From the NCBI GenBank assembly GCA_947625045.1, contig CANQMW010000009.1, positions 35,451 to 99,450 of the forward strand: a stretch of DNA of 64,000 nucleotides. Reading direction: 5' to 3'. Below are positions 48,647 to 57,925 of the stretch, piece after piece. The notes under the pieces are model-generated. The model was given only the letters and a program-made list of their open reading frames with translations. It ran no database searches and was not told where the DNA came from. Position 1 is the stretch's first letter, and each line of letters opens with the position of its first letter. Origin of the DNA: an uncultured Oscillospiraceae bacterium (GTDB lineage: Bacteria > Bacillota > Clostridia > Oscillospirales > Oscillospiraceae). Position numbers and translations under genes: made by a program.

Positions 48647-50299
48647 TTATCTAAAGCGCACCGTAACGACCGTACCTTTCCCAACACTACTTTCCAGATT
48701 TATCTCCGCTCCCAGGACTAGGGCGGCGTGCTTGACGATGGAGAGGCCCAGGCCGGTGCCGCCGCTGGCCTTGCTGCGGCTCTTGTCCACCCGGTAGAAG
48801 CGCTCAAATATGCGTTCCTGCTGATCCGGCGGGATGCCGATGCCGTCGTCGGACACGGTGAGTACCGCCCCCGTGCCATCCCCACGGGCGTCTACGGTCA
48901 CATGACCACCCTCACGGTTGTATTTGATCGCGTTGTCGCAAAGGTTGAATACGATGCTGTGAACAAGCTGCGGAATGCCGCTTATGGGAGCCGGTCCGCC
49001 GGTGAGCGAGAGGGCCACGCCCGCCTTGTCTGCCCGTGCTTGCAAGTCCTGGACAACAGCCTCTGACACTGAATATAGGTCTGTATCTTCAAAGTGCATG
49101 TCTCCCATACCCTCGTCCAGATGGGAGAGGCTGATGATGTCGCTGATGAGCTGCATCATTCGCTGGGCCTCGGCACAAATCTTCCCGGCGAAGGGCTGTA
49201 CGTCCTCCTGTTTCGCTATGCCGTTTTGGATGAGTTCCGCATAGCCGGATATGGTCTGCAGGGGCGTTTTCAATTCGTGAGATACATTGGCGGTAAACTC
49301 CCGGCGCATCCTCTCAGCTTCGGCTTTCTCCGTAATATCCAACAATAGCAGCGCCGCACCGGATACCTTCCCCTCAGAAATGATAGGGTTGGCGTTGATC
49401 AGATATTGCCGGTCCCGGATGGTAACAGACTTTTCCTCACGGGACCCGGCCAGCGCTCTGTTCAGAGCGTGTTGGATGTCCAAGTCGCGGCTGAGCGAGA
49501 TCAGGTCTTTCCCCGTACAGGACCCCTCTGCCCCCAGCAGGTTCATGGCCGCCGGGTTGATGGCCAGAACGCGCCCTGTTTGGTCCAGTAGGATCATACC
49601 CTCCGACATACCGCCGATGATGGCTTCCAGTTCGTTCTGCCGGCGCTGAAGTTCTGTCTGCTGGGCTTTCAGTTGGCTCTGCTGGCCGTCCAGACGGCGC
49701 AGCAGGGGGGATATTTCCTCATATCCTTCATTCTCAAGCGGCCTGTCTAGATCCACCGCATTGAGCGGTTGTACGATGCGCCTGGAAAGTCGCCGGGCCA
49801 GCAGCACAGACGCGATCAGTGCGATGACGATGACTGCGGCGAAGCCCTGCCCCACTCCCAAAAGCATGGTAAGTACAGTGTTCTGCGCGATCGCAAGGCG
49901 AAGCACAGTTCCATCTTCCAAACGCTGGGCCGCATAGAGGAACCGCTCCATAAGCGTGGAGGAGTACCGCTGGCTCTCACCAAAACCGCTGGAAAGCGCC
50001 TGTTGTACCTCTGCGCGTTCCAGATGGTTCTCCATAGTATCATTGTCTGCGTCGCTGTCATAGAGGACGCTTCCATCCTTGTCGATCCAGGTGATTCGAT
50101 AGTCCCGGATGTCCATATCGTCAAAATACTTCATTCCGCCCAGTTCCACACCTTGAGCGGCAAGCTGGGTCTGCATACGAAGCTGTGTCTGCTCTATGCG
50201 GGAAAAATATCCGTACAGCACTACCATGATGAGGACTACCGACGCAAGAAAAACGGTAAAAGCCACCAGACACAGTGAATGAAAAATTTTCTTTGTCAT
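48647..50299 (-). CDS. phoR: Sensor histidine kinase PhoR-like
   Basis: 550 residues. Two membrane spans flank an extracellular loop (about 30-150). A HAMP/PAS region follows (PAS: IIGGMSEGMILLDQTGRVLAINPAA), then the phosphorylated His in FTANVSHELKTPLQ and an ATPase domain with DNAIKYNREGG, DDGIGIPP and GGTGLGLSIVKHA. Last gene of the pst-pho unit, overlapping phoB by 4 nt. It senses phosphate shortage through the Pst/PhoU complex. Confidence 0.92.
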   Translation of the reverse strand: MTKKIFHSLCLVAFTVFLASVVLIMVVLYGYFSRIEQTQLRMQTQLAAQGVELGGMKYFDDMDIRDYRITWIDKDGSVLYDSDADNDTMENHLERAEVQQALSSGFGESQRYSSTLMERFLYAAQRLEDGTVLRLAIAQNTVLTMLLGVGQGFAAVIVIALIASVLLARRLSRRIVQPLNAVDLDRPLENEGYEEISPLLRRLDGQQSQLKAQQTELQRRQNELEAIIGGMSEGMILLDQTGRVLAINPAAMNLLGAEGSCTGKDLISLSRDLDIQHALNRALAGSREEKSVTIRDRQYLINANPIISEGKVSGAALLLLDITEKAEAERMRREFTANVSHELKTPLQTISGYAELIQNGIAKQEDVQPFAGKICAEAQRMMQLISDIISLSHLDEGMGDMHFEDTDLYSVSEAVVQDLQARADKAGVALSLTGGPAPISGIPQLVHSIVFNLCDNAIKYNREGGHVTVDARGDGTGAVLTVSDDGIGIPPDQQERIFERFYRVDKSRSKASGGTGLGLSIVKHAALVLGAEINLESSVGKGTVVTVRFR

Positions 50300-50976
50300 G
50301 GCTTGTCCTCCAATCGATAGCCCACACCCCGGACTGTTTCAATGCAGTCCGCGGCGGGCCCCAGCTTTGCCCGGAGAGAGCGGATATGCACGTCCACCGT
50401 CCGCGTCTCCCCGGTATATTCCGCGTCCCATATCTCCCGGAGCAGCGTATCCCGGTCGAAAGCACGTCCGGGATTGGCCATGAGCTTGTGTAGTAGCTCA
50501 TACTCCTTCAGTGTGAGCATGACTCGCTCGCCGTTCACGGTGACTGTGTGCTCCTGCGGATTCAAGGTCAGGGTCCCTGCACGAAGAATATCGCTCTCCT
50601 CCTTCGGGGCCGTGCGGCGCAGCACCGCCTTGATCCGGGAGACCATCTCCATCATGCCAAAGGGCTTGGCAAGATAATCGTCCGCGCCCCGGTCCAGGCC
50701 CGTCACCTTGTCAAATTCCGTGCCCTTGGCTGTGGCCATGATGACAGGAATGCCCGCTGTCGCAGGTTTGGCCCGCAGCTTTTCCAGCACTTGGATGCCA
50801 TCCTCACCGGGGAGCATGATGTCCAGAAGGACCAGCTGGGGCACAGTCTCGCCCATGGCCTTCCAAAAACTCCCGCTCTCACCAAACCCCCGGCTCTCAA
50901 AACCGGCAGCGTTCAACGTGTAGAGGATCAAATTGCGGATGGCGTCATCATCCTCCAGACAATAAATCAAGCTCAC
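50296..50976 (-). CDS. phoB: Response regulator PhoB/PhoP-like
   Basis: 226 residues from a GTG start at 50976, which has GGGAGG at 8 nt and overlaps the phoU stop (GTGA). The receiver domain has the phosphoacceptor Asp in LVLLDIMLPGEDG and the conserved Lys in YLAKPFG. The winged-helix output domain (VMLTLKEYELLHKLMANPGRAF, TRTVDVHIRSLRAKLG) is OmpR/PhoB type. It should bind the direct repeats before pstS. Confidence 0.93.
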   Translation of the reverse strand: MSLIYCLEDDDAIRNLILYTLNAAGFESRGFGESGSFWKAMGETVPQLVLLDIMLPGEDGIQVLEKLRAKPATAGIPVIMATAKGTEFDKVTGLDRGADDYLAKPFGMMEMVSRIKAVLRRTAPKEESDILRAGTLTLNPQEHTVTVNGERVMLTLKEYELLHKLMANPGRAFDRDTLLREIWDAEYTGETRTVDVHIRSLRAKLGPAADCIETVRGVGYRLEDKP

Positions 50977-51623
50977 GGTGCTACCTCCCTGTCGCCGGTG
51001 ATGGAAAATACCACCCACTTGGCGATATTCACCGCATGGTCGCCTATTCGCTCCAGGTACTTCACGATCATCAGCAGGTCCAGCGCCTGCTCCGCGTCCG
51101 TCTCCGCGCTGCGTACTCGCTGGATCAGCAGCCTTTTTACCTTTGAAAAGTAACCGTCTACCACATCGTCATAAGCGATGACCGCCTGTGCTGCGGCCAC
51201 ATCCTGTGCCACAAAAGCGTCCAGACTGTCCGTTACCATTTTGATAACAGCCCGCGCCATAGCGGAAATGTCCTCCGTCTCATCGGCCGCGGTCAGCTCT
51301 GCCACCGTGATAATCTCAGCGATGTCGCCGGAATTATCCCCGATGCGTTCCATATCCGTCACCATCTTCAGCGCCGCAGAAATGACGCGAAGATCAGTAG
51401 CCACTGGCTGCTGTTGCAGCAGGAGCTTCAGGCACAGCCCTTCGATCTGCCTCTCCTTCTCGTCGATCTGGACAGACAAATCGGGGACCGAGCGGGCCAG
51501 CGCAAGGTCCCTCTCGGCAAGTGCCTTGGCCGATTTTGCAATAGCATTTTCACACAGCGCGCCCATGGTGATGAGTTCCCGGTTGAGCGTTGACAGCTGT
51601 TCGTCAAATTTGGATCGCATCAT
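50973..51623 (-). CDS. phoU: Phosphate-signalling regulator PhoU
   Basis: 216 residues, two three-helix bundles, each with the metal-binding motif: [13 protein letters not shown] and [13 protein letters not shown]. PhoU links the Pst transporter to PhoR and keeps the kinase off when phosphate is plentiful. The start overlaps the pstB stop. Confidence 0.94.
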   Translation of the reverse strand: MMRSKFDEQLSTLNRELITMGALCENAIAKSAKALAERDLALARSVPDLSVQIDEKERQIEGLCLKLLLQQQPVATDLRVISAALKMVTDMERIGDNSGDIAEIITVAELTAADETEDISAMARAVIKMVTDSLDAFVAQDVAAAQAVIAYDDVVDGYFSKVKRLLIQRVRSAETDAEQALDLLMIVKYLERIGDHAVNIAKWVVFSITGDREVAP

Positions 51624-52375
51624 CCAAACCTCCCCGTGATATAATCCTCCGTCCGTTTATCCACAGGCACAGAAAATATCGTTTCTGTATCGCCGTATTC
51701 CACCAACTCCCCCAGCAGAAAGAACGCGGTTTGATCGCTGATCCGCACAGCCTGCTGCATATTGTGGGTGACGATGACAATAGTATATTTCTCTTTCAAC
51801 GCCGATGCAAGCTCTTCGATCTTCCCGGTGGAGATAGGGTCAAGAGCAGAAGTTGGCTCATCCATAAGAAGCACCTGCGGTTCTACCGCCAGCGCCCTTG
51901 CGATGCAGAGCCGTTGCTGCTGGCCGCCGGACAGACCCAGCGCGTTTTTCTTCAGCCGGTCCTTTATCTCGTCCCAGATGGCCGCATCCCGCAGAGACCT
52001 CTCCACGATGTCGTCCAGCTTGGCCTTGCCCTTGATCCCATGGGTCCGGGGGCCATAGGCGATGTTGTCGTACACGCTCATGGGAAAGGGATTCGGTTTT
52101 TGGAAAACCATGCCGATGTCTTTTCGCAGCATATTCACATCCACGCCTGGGGCAAAAATGTCCTGTCCGGCATACCGCACCTCCCCGGTGATCTTCACGC
52201 CGGGGATCAAATCGTTCATCCGGTTCAAGGTTTTGAGAAAGGTGCTTTTGCCGCAGCCAGACGGTCCGATCAGGGCGGTGATCGCGTGCTCCGGGATGTT
52301 GATGTTTATATCCTTCAATGCCTGCGCGCTTCCATACCACAGGCATAAGTCTTTTACTGTAATGATGTCGCTCAT
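51620..52375 (-). CDS. pstB: Phosphate ABC transporter ATP-binding protein
   Basis: 251 residues. Walker [21 protein letters not shown], signature [15 protein letters not shown], Walker [21 protein letters not shown], all typical PstB sequence. Start overlaps pstA by 4 nt. Confidence 0.96.
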   Translation of the reverse strand: MSDIITVKDLCLWYGSAQALKDININIPEHAITALIGPSGCGKSTFLKTLNRMNDLIPGVKITGEVRYAGQDIFAPGVDVNMLRKDIGMVFQKPNPFPMSVYDNIAYGPRTHGIKGKAKLDDIVERSLRDAAIWDEIKDRLKKNALGLSGGQQQRLCIARALAVEPQVLLMDEPTSALDPISTGKIEELASALKEKYTIVIVTHNMQQAVRISDQTAFFLLGELVEYGDTETIFSVPVDKRTEDYITGRFG

Positions 52376-53232
52376 AGGTCTCTCCTCTTTTTGAAATACC
52401 GTCCCACCAGCATGGCCGCCAGCTGAATAAGCAGCGTCAAGACCATGAGGATGGCGGCAATGGCAAAGGCCACGCCGAACTCTCCCTGTTCCTTGGCGTA
52501 GACGTATAGCGCCACGGTCAGAGTGGCCCCCGCGCTATTCAAGCCCTCGAAGAAGCCGTGGACCGCGTGGGCAAAACCGGCTGTGAACAGAAGCGCTGCC
52601 GACTCGCCCAAGATGCGTCCCACGGACAGGATGCAGCCGGTGATGATCCCGTCCACGCAGCCGGGCAGCACCACGGTACGGATAACACGCCACTTGCCGG
52701 CGCCCAGACCAAAGGCGCCCTCACGATAACTCTGGGGCACGGTCTTGAGGCTCTCCTGGGTGGTGCGCAGGACAGTGGGGAGGTTCATGATGACCAACGT
52801 CAGCGCCCCCGCCAGGAGAGAGGTCTGCATATCCAGAAAGGAACAGAAAAACAGCATACCCACCAAACCGTAGATGATGCTGGGGATGCCGGACAGGGTC
52901 TCGGCGGCATATTCGATCACCGCCACCAGCTTTTTGTTCCTGGCGTATTCATTGAGATATACCGCCGCGCCCGCGCCCAGAGGGATCACGAATATCAAAG
53001 CGGCAATTATTATGTAAACCGTATTCAGAATGTCCGGCAGAATGCCGATGTTGCCGCTGAGATAGCTGGGCTTGGTGGTCAGAAGATTCCAGGAGATCTC
53101 CGGGAGGCCCTTTGCCATAACATACGTTACCAGGAACAGCACCAGTCCGGCGGTGAGCGCCACAGACAGCCACATCAATATTCGCATAAGCAGGATATAG
53201 GCCCTGCGTTTTTTCGATATGCCCGGTTGCAC
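52372..53232 (-). CDS. pstA: Phosphate ABC transporter permease
   Basis: 286 residues, six membrane spans. [39 protein letters not shown] and [17 protein letters not shown] are PstA motifs, including the permease EAA-type loop. It forms the membrane channel with PstC. Confidence 0.95.
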   Translation of the reverse strand: MQPGISKKRRAYILLMRILMWLSVALTAGLVLFLVTYVMAKGLPEISWNLLTTKPSYLSGNIGILPDILNTVYIIIAALIFVIPLGAGAAVYLNEYARNKKLVAVIEYAAETLSGIPSIIYGLVGMLFFCSFLDMQTSLLAGALTLVIMNLPTVLRTTQESLKTVPQSYREGAFGLGAGKWRVIRTVVLPGCVDGIITGCILSVGRILGESAALLFTAGFAHAVHGFFEGLNSAGATLTVALYVYAKEQGEFGVAFAIAAILMVLTLLIQLAAMLVGRYFKKRRDL

Positions 53233-53235
53233 TTT

Positions 53236-54099
53236 TTACGCCTCCTTGCTTCGTTTGAGAAAGAAGTTCAGCGCCGCGTTGATGAGCAGGATGAAAAGGT
53301 ACAGCACCAAGGCGATGGAGAACAGCGCCTGCCGCTGCAAGCCGCTGGAGTAGCTCATCTCGCTGGCCACCGCTGTTGTGAGAAACCGCACGCTCTGGAA
53401 AAGCGACGGCATATTGGCCACGTTGCCCGACACCATCATCACCGCCATAGCCTCACCGATGGCCCGGCCAACGCCAAGCACCACCGCCGCGGCGATGCCG
53501 CTTCGTGCGGCGGGGACGCTGACCCGGAAATAGGTCTCCGTTGGCGTGGCCCCCAACGCCAGGGATGCGTCCTCGTACTCCTGGGGGACCGCTTCCAGGG
53601 CCGTGATGGACACGTTCACGATGCTGGGCAGGATCATCACTGCCAGCACCACGATGGCGGCCAGCAGGCTGGCTCCGTCCGGCACATGGAAAATGCTGCG
53701 GATGCCGGGGACCAGCACCAGCATACCCACCAGACCGTACACCACCGAAGGGATGCCCGCCAGCACACTCACCGCCGCAGATACCACCGCTTTGACCTTG
53801 GGCGGCGCTGCCTTGGCCAGATACACCGCCGTGAGAAACCCAATGGGGACACCCAAGGCGATGGCTCCCGCCGTGCCGTATATGCTGGTGAGAATAAAGG
53901 GCAGGATGCCGAACTGGGGCGTTTTAGCGGTAGAGGCCCAGGTCTTTCCAAAAAGGAATTTGAAAAGCCCGATCTCCCGGATGGCCGGAATGCCGGAAAT
54001 GATGAGATATACCGTGATGAGCAGCACACAGCCCACCGTGATCAAGCCCAACAGCAGGAACACGCCGTATATAAAGTTTTCAAATGCTTGTTTTTTCAT
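53236..54099 (-). CDS. pstC: Phosphate ABC transporter permease
   Basis: 288 residues from MKKQAFENFIYG; a longer in-frame extension to 54189 would overlap pstS. Six spans. VLAGIPSVVYGLVGMLVLVP, VPQEYEDASLALGATPTETY and GVGRAIGEAMAVMMVSGN are diagnostic of PstC. A 10-bp hairpin separates it from pstS. Confidence 0.95.
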   Translation of the reverse strand: MKKQAFENFIYGVFLLLGLITVGCVLLITVYLIISGIPAIREIGLFKFLFGKTWASTAKTPQFGILPFILTSIYGTAGAIALGVPIGFLTAVYLAKAAPPKVKAVVSAAVSVLAGIPSVVYGLVGMLVLVPGIRSIFHVPDGASLLAAIVVLAVMILPSIVNVSITALEAVPQEYEDASLALGATPTETYFRVSVPAARSGIAAAVVLGVGRAIGEAMAVMMVSGNVANMPSLFQSVRFLTTAVASEMSYSSGLQRQALFSIALVLYLFILLINAALNFFLKRSKEA

Positions 54100-54114
54100 A
54101 AGACTATCCCAAAG

Positions 54115-54145
54115 GACCGGCGGCCTTATGTCCGAGCCGCCGGTC
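54115..54145 (-). terminator. Hairpin between pstS and pstC
   Basis: Perfect stem GACCGGCGGC / GCCGCCGGTC, 11-nt loop, no T-run. Such hairpins lower expression of the transporter relative to the abundant binding protein. Confidence 0.6.
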
Positions 54146-54157
54146 ACAGGGTCTATT

Positions 54158-55006
54158 TTACTCTGCCGCTTCTTCATCGGCAGGCACATTCACGGGGACT
54201 GCCCCTGCCAAGGTGATGATCTCAGCCGAGTCCTCGCTCAGAGCGAAGTCGAAAAACGCCTGGGCAACGTCGCTCAGTTCCTCGTCCTCCCGCGTCACCA
54301 GCACGAAAGGCCGCTGTACTACATAGCTGCCGTCCATGACGGTCTCCTCGGTGGGTTCCACGCCGTCCACGGCGAGGGCTTTCACTGTGTCGCCCACGGA
54401 GGCCAGAGAAGCGTAGCCGATGGCGTTAGGGTTCTGGCTCACGGTAGTGATCACGTCGCCGGTGGAGGTCAGCTCCTGCCGATATTTGCAGGCGTCCTCG
54501 GTCTCGGTGATGGACTCAAAACCATCACGGGTACCGCTACCAGCCTCACGACCGATGAGCACGATCTCGCCAGCCTCTCCACCTACATCGGCCCAGTCGG
54601 TGATCTCGCCGGTATAGATTTTGGCGATGGTCTCAACGTCCAGGTCGGTCACAGGGTTATCGGGATGCACGATGATGGCGATACCGTCCAGCGCCAAGGT
54701 GGTCTCGACCAGCCCGGACTCGATCTCCTCATCCTTCAGGGCGCGACTGGAAAGGCCAATGTCACAGCGGCCCTCGCTGACCGCCTGGATGCCGGAGCCG
54801 GAGCCAGTGGGGTTGTATGTAAAGGTCACGTCCGGCTCGGCCTCCATGAACGCTTCGCCCAGAGCGCCGATAACAGACTCCATAGAGGTGGAGCCATCCG
54901 TAGCCACAGTGCCTTTCAGATTTGCTGCCAAAGCGTTGCAACTCATGAGCCCCAGAGCCATGACAGCTACAAGAGCCACCGAAATGCCTTTTCCAAACTT
55001 TTTCAT
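54158..55006 (-). CDS. pstS: Phosphate-binding lipoprotein PstS
   Basis: 282 residues. Lipoprotein signal MKKFGKGISVALVAVMALG followed by the lipobox LMSC (Cys23). The phosphate-binding segments DGSTSMESV, PTGSGSGIQAVSEG and IGREAGSGTRDGFESI are intact. It captures phosphate at the cell surface for PstCAB. First gene of the operon, AAGGAGAAAC site. Confidence 0.95.
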   Translation of the reverse strand: MKKFGKGISVALVAVMALGLMSCNALAANLKGTVATDGSTSMESVIGALGEAFMEAEPDVTFTYNPTGSGSGIQAVSEGRCDIGLSSRALKDEEIESGLVETTLALDGIAIIVHPDNPVTDLDVETIAKIYTGEITDWADVGGEAGEIVLIGREAGSGTRDGFESITETEDACKYRQELTSTGDVITTVSQNPNAIGYASLASVGDTVKALAVDGVEPTEETVMDGSYVVQRPFVLVTREDEELSDVAQAFFDFALSEDSAEIITLAGAVPVNVPADEEAAE

Positions 55007-55081
55007 GTTGTTTCTCCTTGTCGATTTGTGTTATAGATTTGCCGGGATACTCCCTCTTGGCAAATACAGAATACGTCAACA

Positions 55082-55123
55082 ATTATAAAAATCGCTATCT
55101 TGGTGCTGTAAAATCATTGTAAA
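55082..55123 (-). promoter_or_regulatory. pst promoter with Pho-box-like direct repeat
   Basis: On the minus strand two copies of TTTACA lie 11 bp apart (55118-55123 and 55107-55112). The second overlaps the place of the -35 element, and TATAAT is at 55082-55087. An 11-bp-period TTTACA/TTAACA repeat is the PhoP/PhoB box pattern. The first copy overlaps palindrome R3 by three bases. Confidence 0.75.
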
Positions 55124-55151
55124 AATGCGTCTCACGGTGAGACGCATTTTT
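55121..55151. repeat. Element palindrome copy R3
   Basis: 31-bp perfect palindrome with five A and five T at the ends, centre CGG. It lies 1 nt after the stop of the NlpC/P60 gene and abuts the pst promoter. Confidence 0.95.
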
Positions 55152-55152
55152 C

Positions 55153-57228
55153 TTACTCCCCGTAGTACACGGGTCTGCCGATGGTGACAAAACCGCTCTT
55201 GCCCGTGATCACGACGCCGTTTAAGCTGCCGCTGGCACAGTGGACGATTAGGATATTCCCGTTGGCGTCCCAGCCGCATACGATCCCGATATGGGAGTCG
55301 CCGGGGTAAAATACAAGGTCGCCGGGGATGGCCTGGCTCCAGCTTATAGCCCGGCAATAGTTGTGCTGGGATATACAGCCGCCGCCGTGACCAATGATGT
55401 ACTCGCCGCCGCTCTGGTTGTAAAATACCCAGTCCACAAAGCCGGAACAGTCCATGCCGTAGGGCCGGTATGTTCCCGTGGTGGGGCTGCCTGCGGCCCA
55501 TACCTGGGTGGACGTTCCCCAGCGGGGGTCCCATCCCAGGACAAGGGATTTGCCGCCCCAAAAATAATGCACCTTGCCGACGAGGGACAGGGCGTACTGG
55601 ATCACCGTCCGGCGCCCGTTGGACAGGCCAGCCGGGAGGTCATTCCAGACCTGGATCGCGGTCGCGTCCGTAATTTCAAGGTCGCCGATAAACAGGCCCC
55701 ATTCCTCCAGCTCGTCCATAAGGGCCTCCATCGCCTCCACCTGGTAGCGGGTGAAGCTGTATCGCATCGTCATATCCGAGGCGGTGGCCCCGTTGATGGT
55801 GATGGTCAAGACGCTTTCCGTGTGGCTGTCGTCTATCCCGTCATCCGGGTCTGTATCCGGGTGGTCGATGCTCTCTGTGGCGGTGGATATGGTGGTCATA
55901 TCCCAAAAGACGGCGCGGAGCCGTTCTACGCGCTCCGCGTCCAGGGTGATAACGTCCATGCCGTCGTCGGCAGCGGCGGTCCTGGCCGCAAAGACGGCAA
56001 TCACGTTTCGCCAGCTTGGGGGCCTGCCCTGGATGTTCACCGTATCATATCCGGCCTGGAGCGCATCCAGCTTGGCGTTGTACTCCTCGTTGATCTGGGA
56101 CATGGCCGTGGGGAGCGAAACGGCGTCCGGGGCCTCCGGCTTGTCGGTGAACAGGATGCCAAAGGGCGAGGACACGATGGCGGCCACAAGGAAAATGAGG
56201 CACACAATGGCGATGAACACGCTGCCGCCCAGGATGGCGACAAGGGCGCTGATAAGGGCTTTTGTGGCTCTGGCCGACGCCTCCACGATCTTCCGGGACG
56301 TGACGGCGGCGGCGCGGGCCGCCCTTTTCGTCTGCTGGACAAGCAGCTGCCGTCCGGCCTCCTGCGCCTGGCGCTGGCGTTTCTTGGCGCTGGTGACGGC
56401 TGCCCGTTTCCCCATCTCCTGCACCGTGGGCGAGGGCCGGGAGGAAAAGACGGCCCGGCGCGTCTCCGGCCTGGTCTTGATGGCGGCGGGGCCCCGCCGG
56501 GATCGCTCCTTGATGGCCGGGGCGGTGCCGCTGGTGCCTCGCTCCCGGATGGCCGGGAGACTGTCGGCGGGGCTCTGGCCCGGCTGCCCGGTCGTGCTGG
56601 CCGGGGCTGCTCCCCCGGCAAGGCTGGCTGGGGCGTTGCCCGGCGCCGGGGTTGGTTCAGTGGCCGTGGGTATTCCGACTGGGGATGGCGTGGGCGCTGC
56701 CTCCCGTGAGGCGGCTGTTTGCTCTGCGGCGCGGGCCTGTTTCTCATTCCAGAGCTTTTTAGCGACGGCCATTCGCTGGGCTTTCTGGATGGCGTCGGAT
56801 GGCGCGGCGCTGTTGGTTGCTGCTGGCGGGGTCGTGGGGGCCGTTATGGGCGCGGCCTCCGGCGAGGCGGCTGCCTGTTCTGCGGCGCGGGCTTGTTTCT
56901 CCGTCCAGAGCTTTTTGGCGGCGGTCGTGCGCTTGGCCTTCTGGATGGCGGCGATGGCCTGCGCTGACGTGACGCCGGCGGCCCGTTCCACCTTTTCCAC
57001 GGGCGCGGCGGTGCGCTGCTCGTCGCCGGGGGCATTGCCGTCCTCGGCGCGGCGGGTCTTGATGGATTGATGGATTTGATCGACAGCGGCGGCGCGGGCT
57101 GCTTTTTCGATGATGGGCTTGCCCTTTGGCCCGCTGGCCTTGCCCTTGCGGGTGCTTTCCTTGGTCTTTATATCGCCCTTTTTGCGGGTGCGGATGTTCT
57201 TGCTTTCGTTTTCTGCGATAATGCTCAC
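55153..57228 (-). CDS. Conjugation-associated NlpC/P60 cell-wall hydrolase
   Basis: About 690 residues. Residues 1-300 are low-complexity Ala/Arg/Pro/Lys-rich with recurring KAKRTTAAKKLWTEKQARAAE-like units. A membrane span (about 325-350) is followed by an extracellular region, and the C-terminal NlpC/P60 peptidase domain has catalytic Cys in GMDCSGFVDW, His in GDSHIGIVCGW and a third polar residue in IVHCASG. It corresponds to the Orf14-type hydrolase of Tn916/Tn1549, which opens peptidoglycan for the transfer channel. The only conventional start, GTG at 57228, abuts the AGGAG site; the site fits ATT at 57222 or ATC at 57219 better. Confidence 0.85.
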   Translation of the reverse strand: MSIIAENESKNIRTRKKGDIKTKESTRKGKASGPKGKPIIEKAARAAAVDQIHQSIKTRRAEDGNAPGDEQRTAAPVEKVERAAGVTSAQAIAAIQKAKRTTAAKKLWTEKQARAAEQAAASPEAAPITAPTTPPAATNSAAPSDAIQKAQRMAVAKKLWNEKQARAAEQTAASREAAPTPSPVGIPTATEPTPAPGNAPASLAGGAAPASTTGQPGQSPADSLPAIRERGTSGTAPAIKERSRRGPAAIKTRPETRRAVFSSRPSPTVQEMGKRAAVTSAKKRQRQAQEAGRQLLVQQTKRAARAAAVTSRKIVEASARATKALISALVAILGGSVFIAIVCLIFLVAAIVSSPFGILFTDKPEAPDAVSLPTAMSQINEEYNAKLDALQAGYDTVNIQGRPPSWRNVIAVFAARTAAADDGMDVITLDAERVERLRAVFWDMTTISTATESIDHPDTDPDDGIDDSHTESVLTITINGATASDMTMRYSFTRYQVEAMEALMDELEEWGLFIGDLEITDATAIQVWNDLPAGLSNGRRTVIQYALSLVGKVHYFWGGKSLVLGWDPRWGTSTQVWAAGSPTTGTYRPYGMDCSGFVDWVFYNQSGGEYIIGHGGGCISQHNYCRAISWSQAIPGDLVFYPGDSHIGIVCGWDANGNILIVHCASGSLNGVVITGKSGFVTIGRPVYYGE

Positions 57229-57242
57229 CTCCTAGAGCGCAA

Positions 57243-57273
57243 AAAAATGCGTCTCATGGTGAGACGCATTTTT
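57243..57273. repeat. Element palindrome copy R4
   Basis: 31-bp perfect palindrome, centre TGG. It lies between the SWIM gene and the NlpC/P60 gene, which read the same way; only about 14 nt separate it from the latter. Confidence 0.95.
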
Positions 57274-57306
57274 GACACAATATTATTTTTATCAAAGCCA
57301 CGAATA

Positions 57307-57741
57307 CTACCATCTGCTGCGGTATATCTCGTCCAGCTGCAGCAGCGATTCAAATAGCTCGTCCTGCAATTCTTTTTTTGACAGGCTCTTTACATAAGCG
57401 CGGATCTCTGCAAGGTGTTCTTTTTGGCGTTTTTCTTCCTCGCGTTCAGCTTCTTTTACATCTTTCATATACTGCTTCGCTTCATCGGGGAACGCGGCAA
57501 AATATAAGGCGACCATGTGCTTACAGACTACCCGCCGTCCGTCTGCGTGGGGGCAGTTACACTTGGATCGACGGGGATGTTCGGTATTGATCGTGACCTG
57601 ATAAGAGTCAGCGCCGCTCCCGGCTACCAGCCCCGTGTATTCATCATAGCCCGTTTGGGAGAGGGAAAGTACCTTGTTTTCCTTATAGTATTGATAGCCT
57701 CGCCATGCGGATTGGCCGCTGGCCATTGTGCGGATGCTCAT
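57307..57741 (-). CDS. SWIM zinc-finger protein
   Basis: 144 residues from the ATG at 57741, preceded by AAAGGGG. The zinc motif is CNCPHADGRRVVCKHMVALYF (CxC..CxH). A Glu/Lys-rich helix follows (VKEAEREEEKRQKEHLAEIRAYV). SWIM domains bind DNA or proteins; its role in the element is unknown. It has its own promoter and lies between palindromes R4 and R5. Confidence 0.82.
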   Translation of the reverse strand: MSIRTMASGQSAWRGYQYYKENKVLSLSQTGYDEYTGLVAGSGADSYQVTINTEHPRRSKCNCPHADGRRVVCKHMVALYFAAFPDEAKQYMKDVKEAEREEEKRQKEHLAEIRAYVKSLSKKELQDELFESLLQLDEIYRSRW

Positions 57742-57786
57742 TCTCTGTTCCCCTTTCAAAAAACCGTCTGGCGCTCCGACAGATTC

Positions 57787-57815
57787 ATATTATCACAGAG
57801 CGGCATATCAAACAA
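57787..57815 (-). promoter_or_regulatory. Promoter of the SWIM gene
   Basis: Minus strand: TTGTTT (57810-57815), 17-nt spacer, TAATAT (57787-57792). Confidence 0.6.
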
Positions 57816-57824
57816 GCAATATTA

Positions 57825-57853
57825 GAAATGCGTCTCACCGTGAGACGCATTTC
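57825..57853. repeat. Element palindrome copy R5
   Basis: 29-bp perfect palindrome, centre CCG. It is the only copy between two divergent promoters (SWIM and KilA-N), where no gene ends. Confidence 0.95.
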
Positions 57854-57860
57854 AGGCGTG

Positions 57861-57889
57861 TTGAAATGATGGTTTCCTTATGATATACT
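57861..57889 (+). promoter_or_regulatory. Promoter of the KilA-N gene
   Basis: TTGAAA (57861-57866), 17-nt spacer, TATACT (57884-57889), 8 nt beyond palindrome R5. Confidence 0.75.
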
Positions 57890-57925
57890 TTTTTCAATAT
57901 GGCGATTGATAAGGGGGATGAATGT

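Noticed and set aside
48647..55006. pst-pho operon as ordinary host backbone
   Set aside because: It is enclosed by element genes and element palindromes on both sides, so cargo is the better reading; the element's right end remains to be found.
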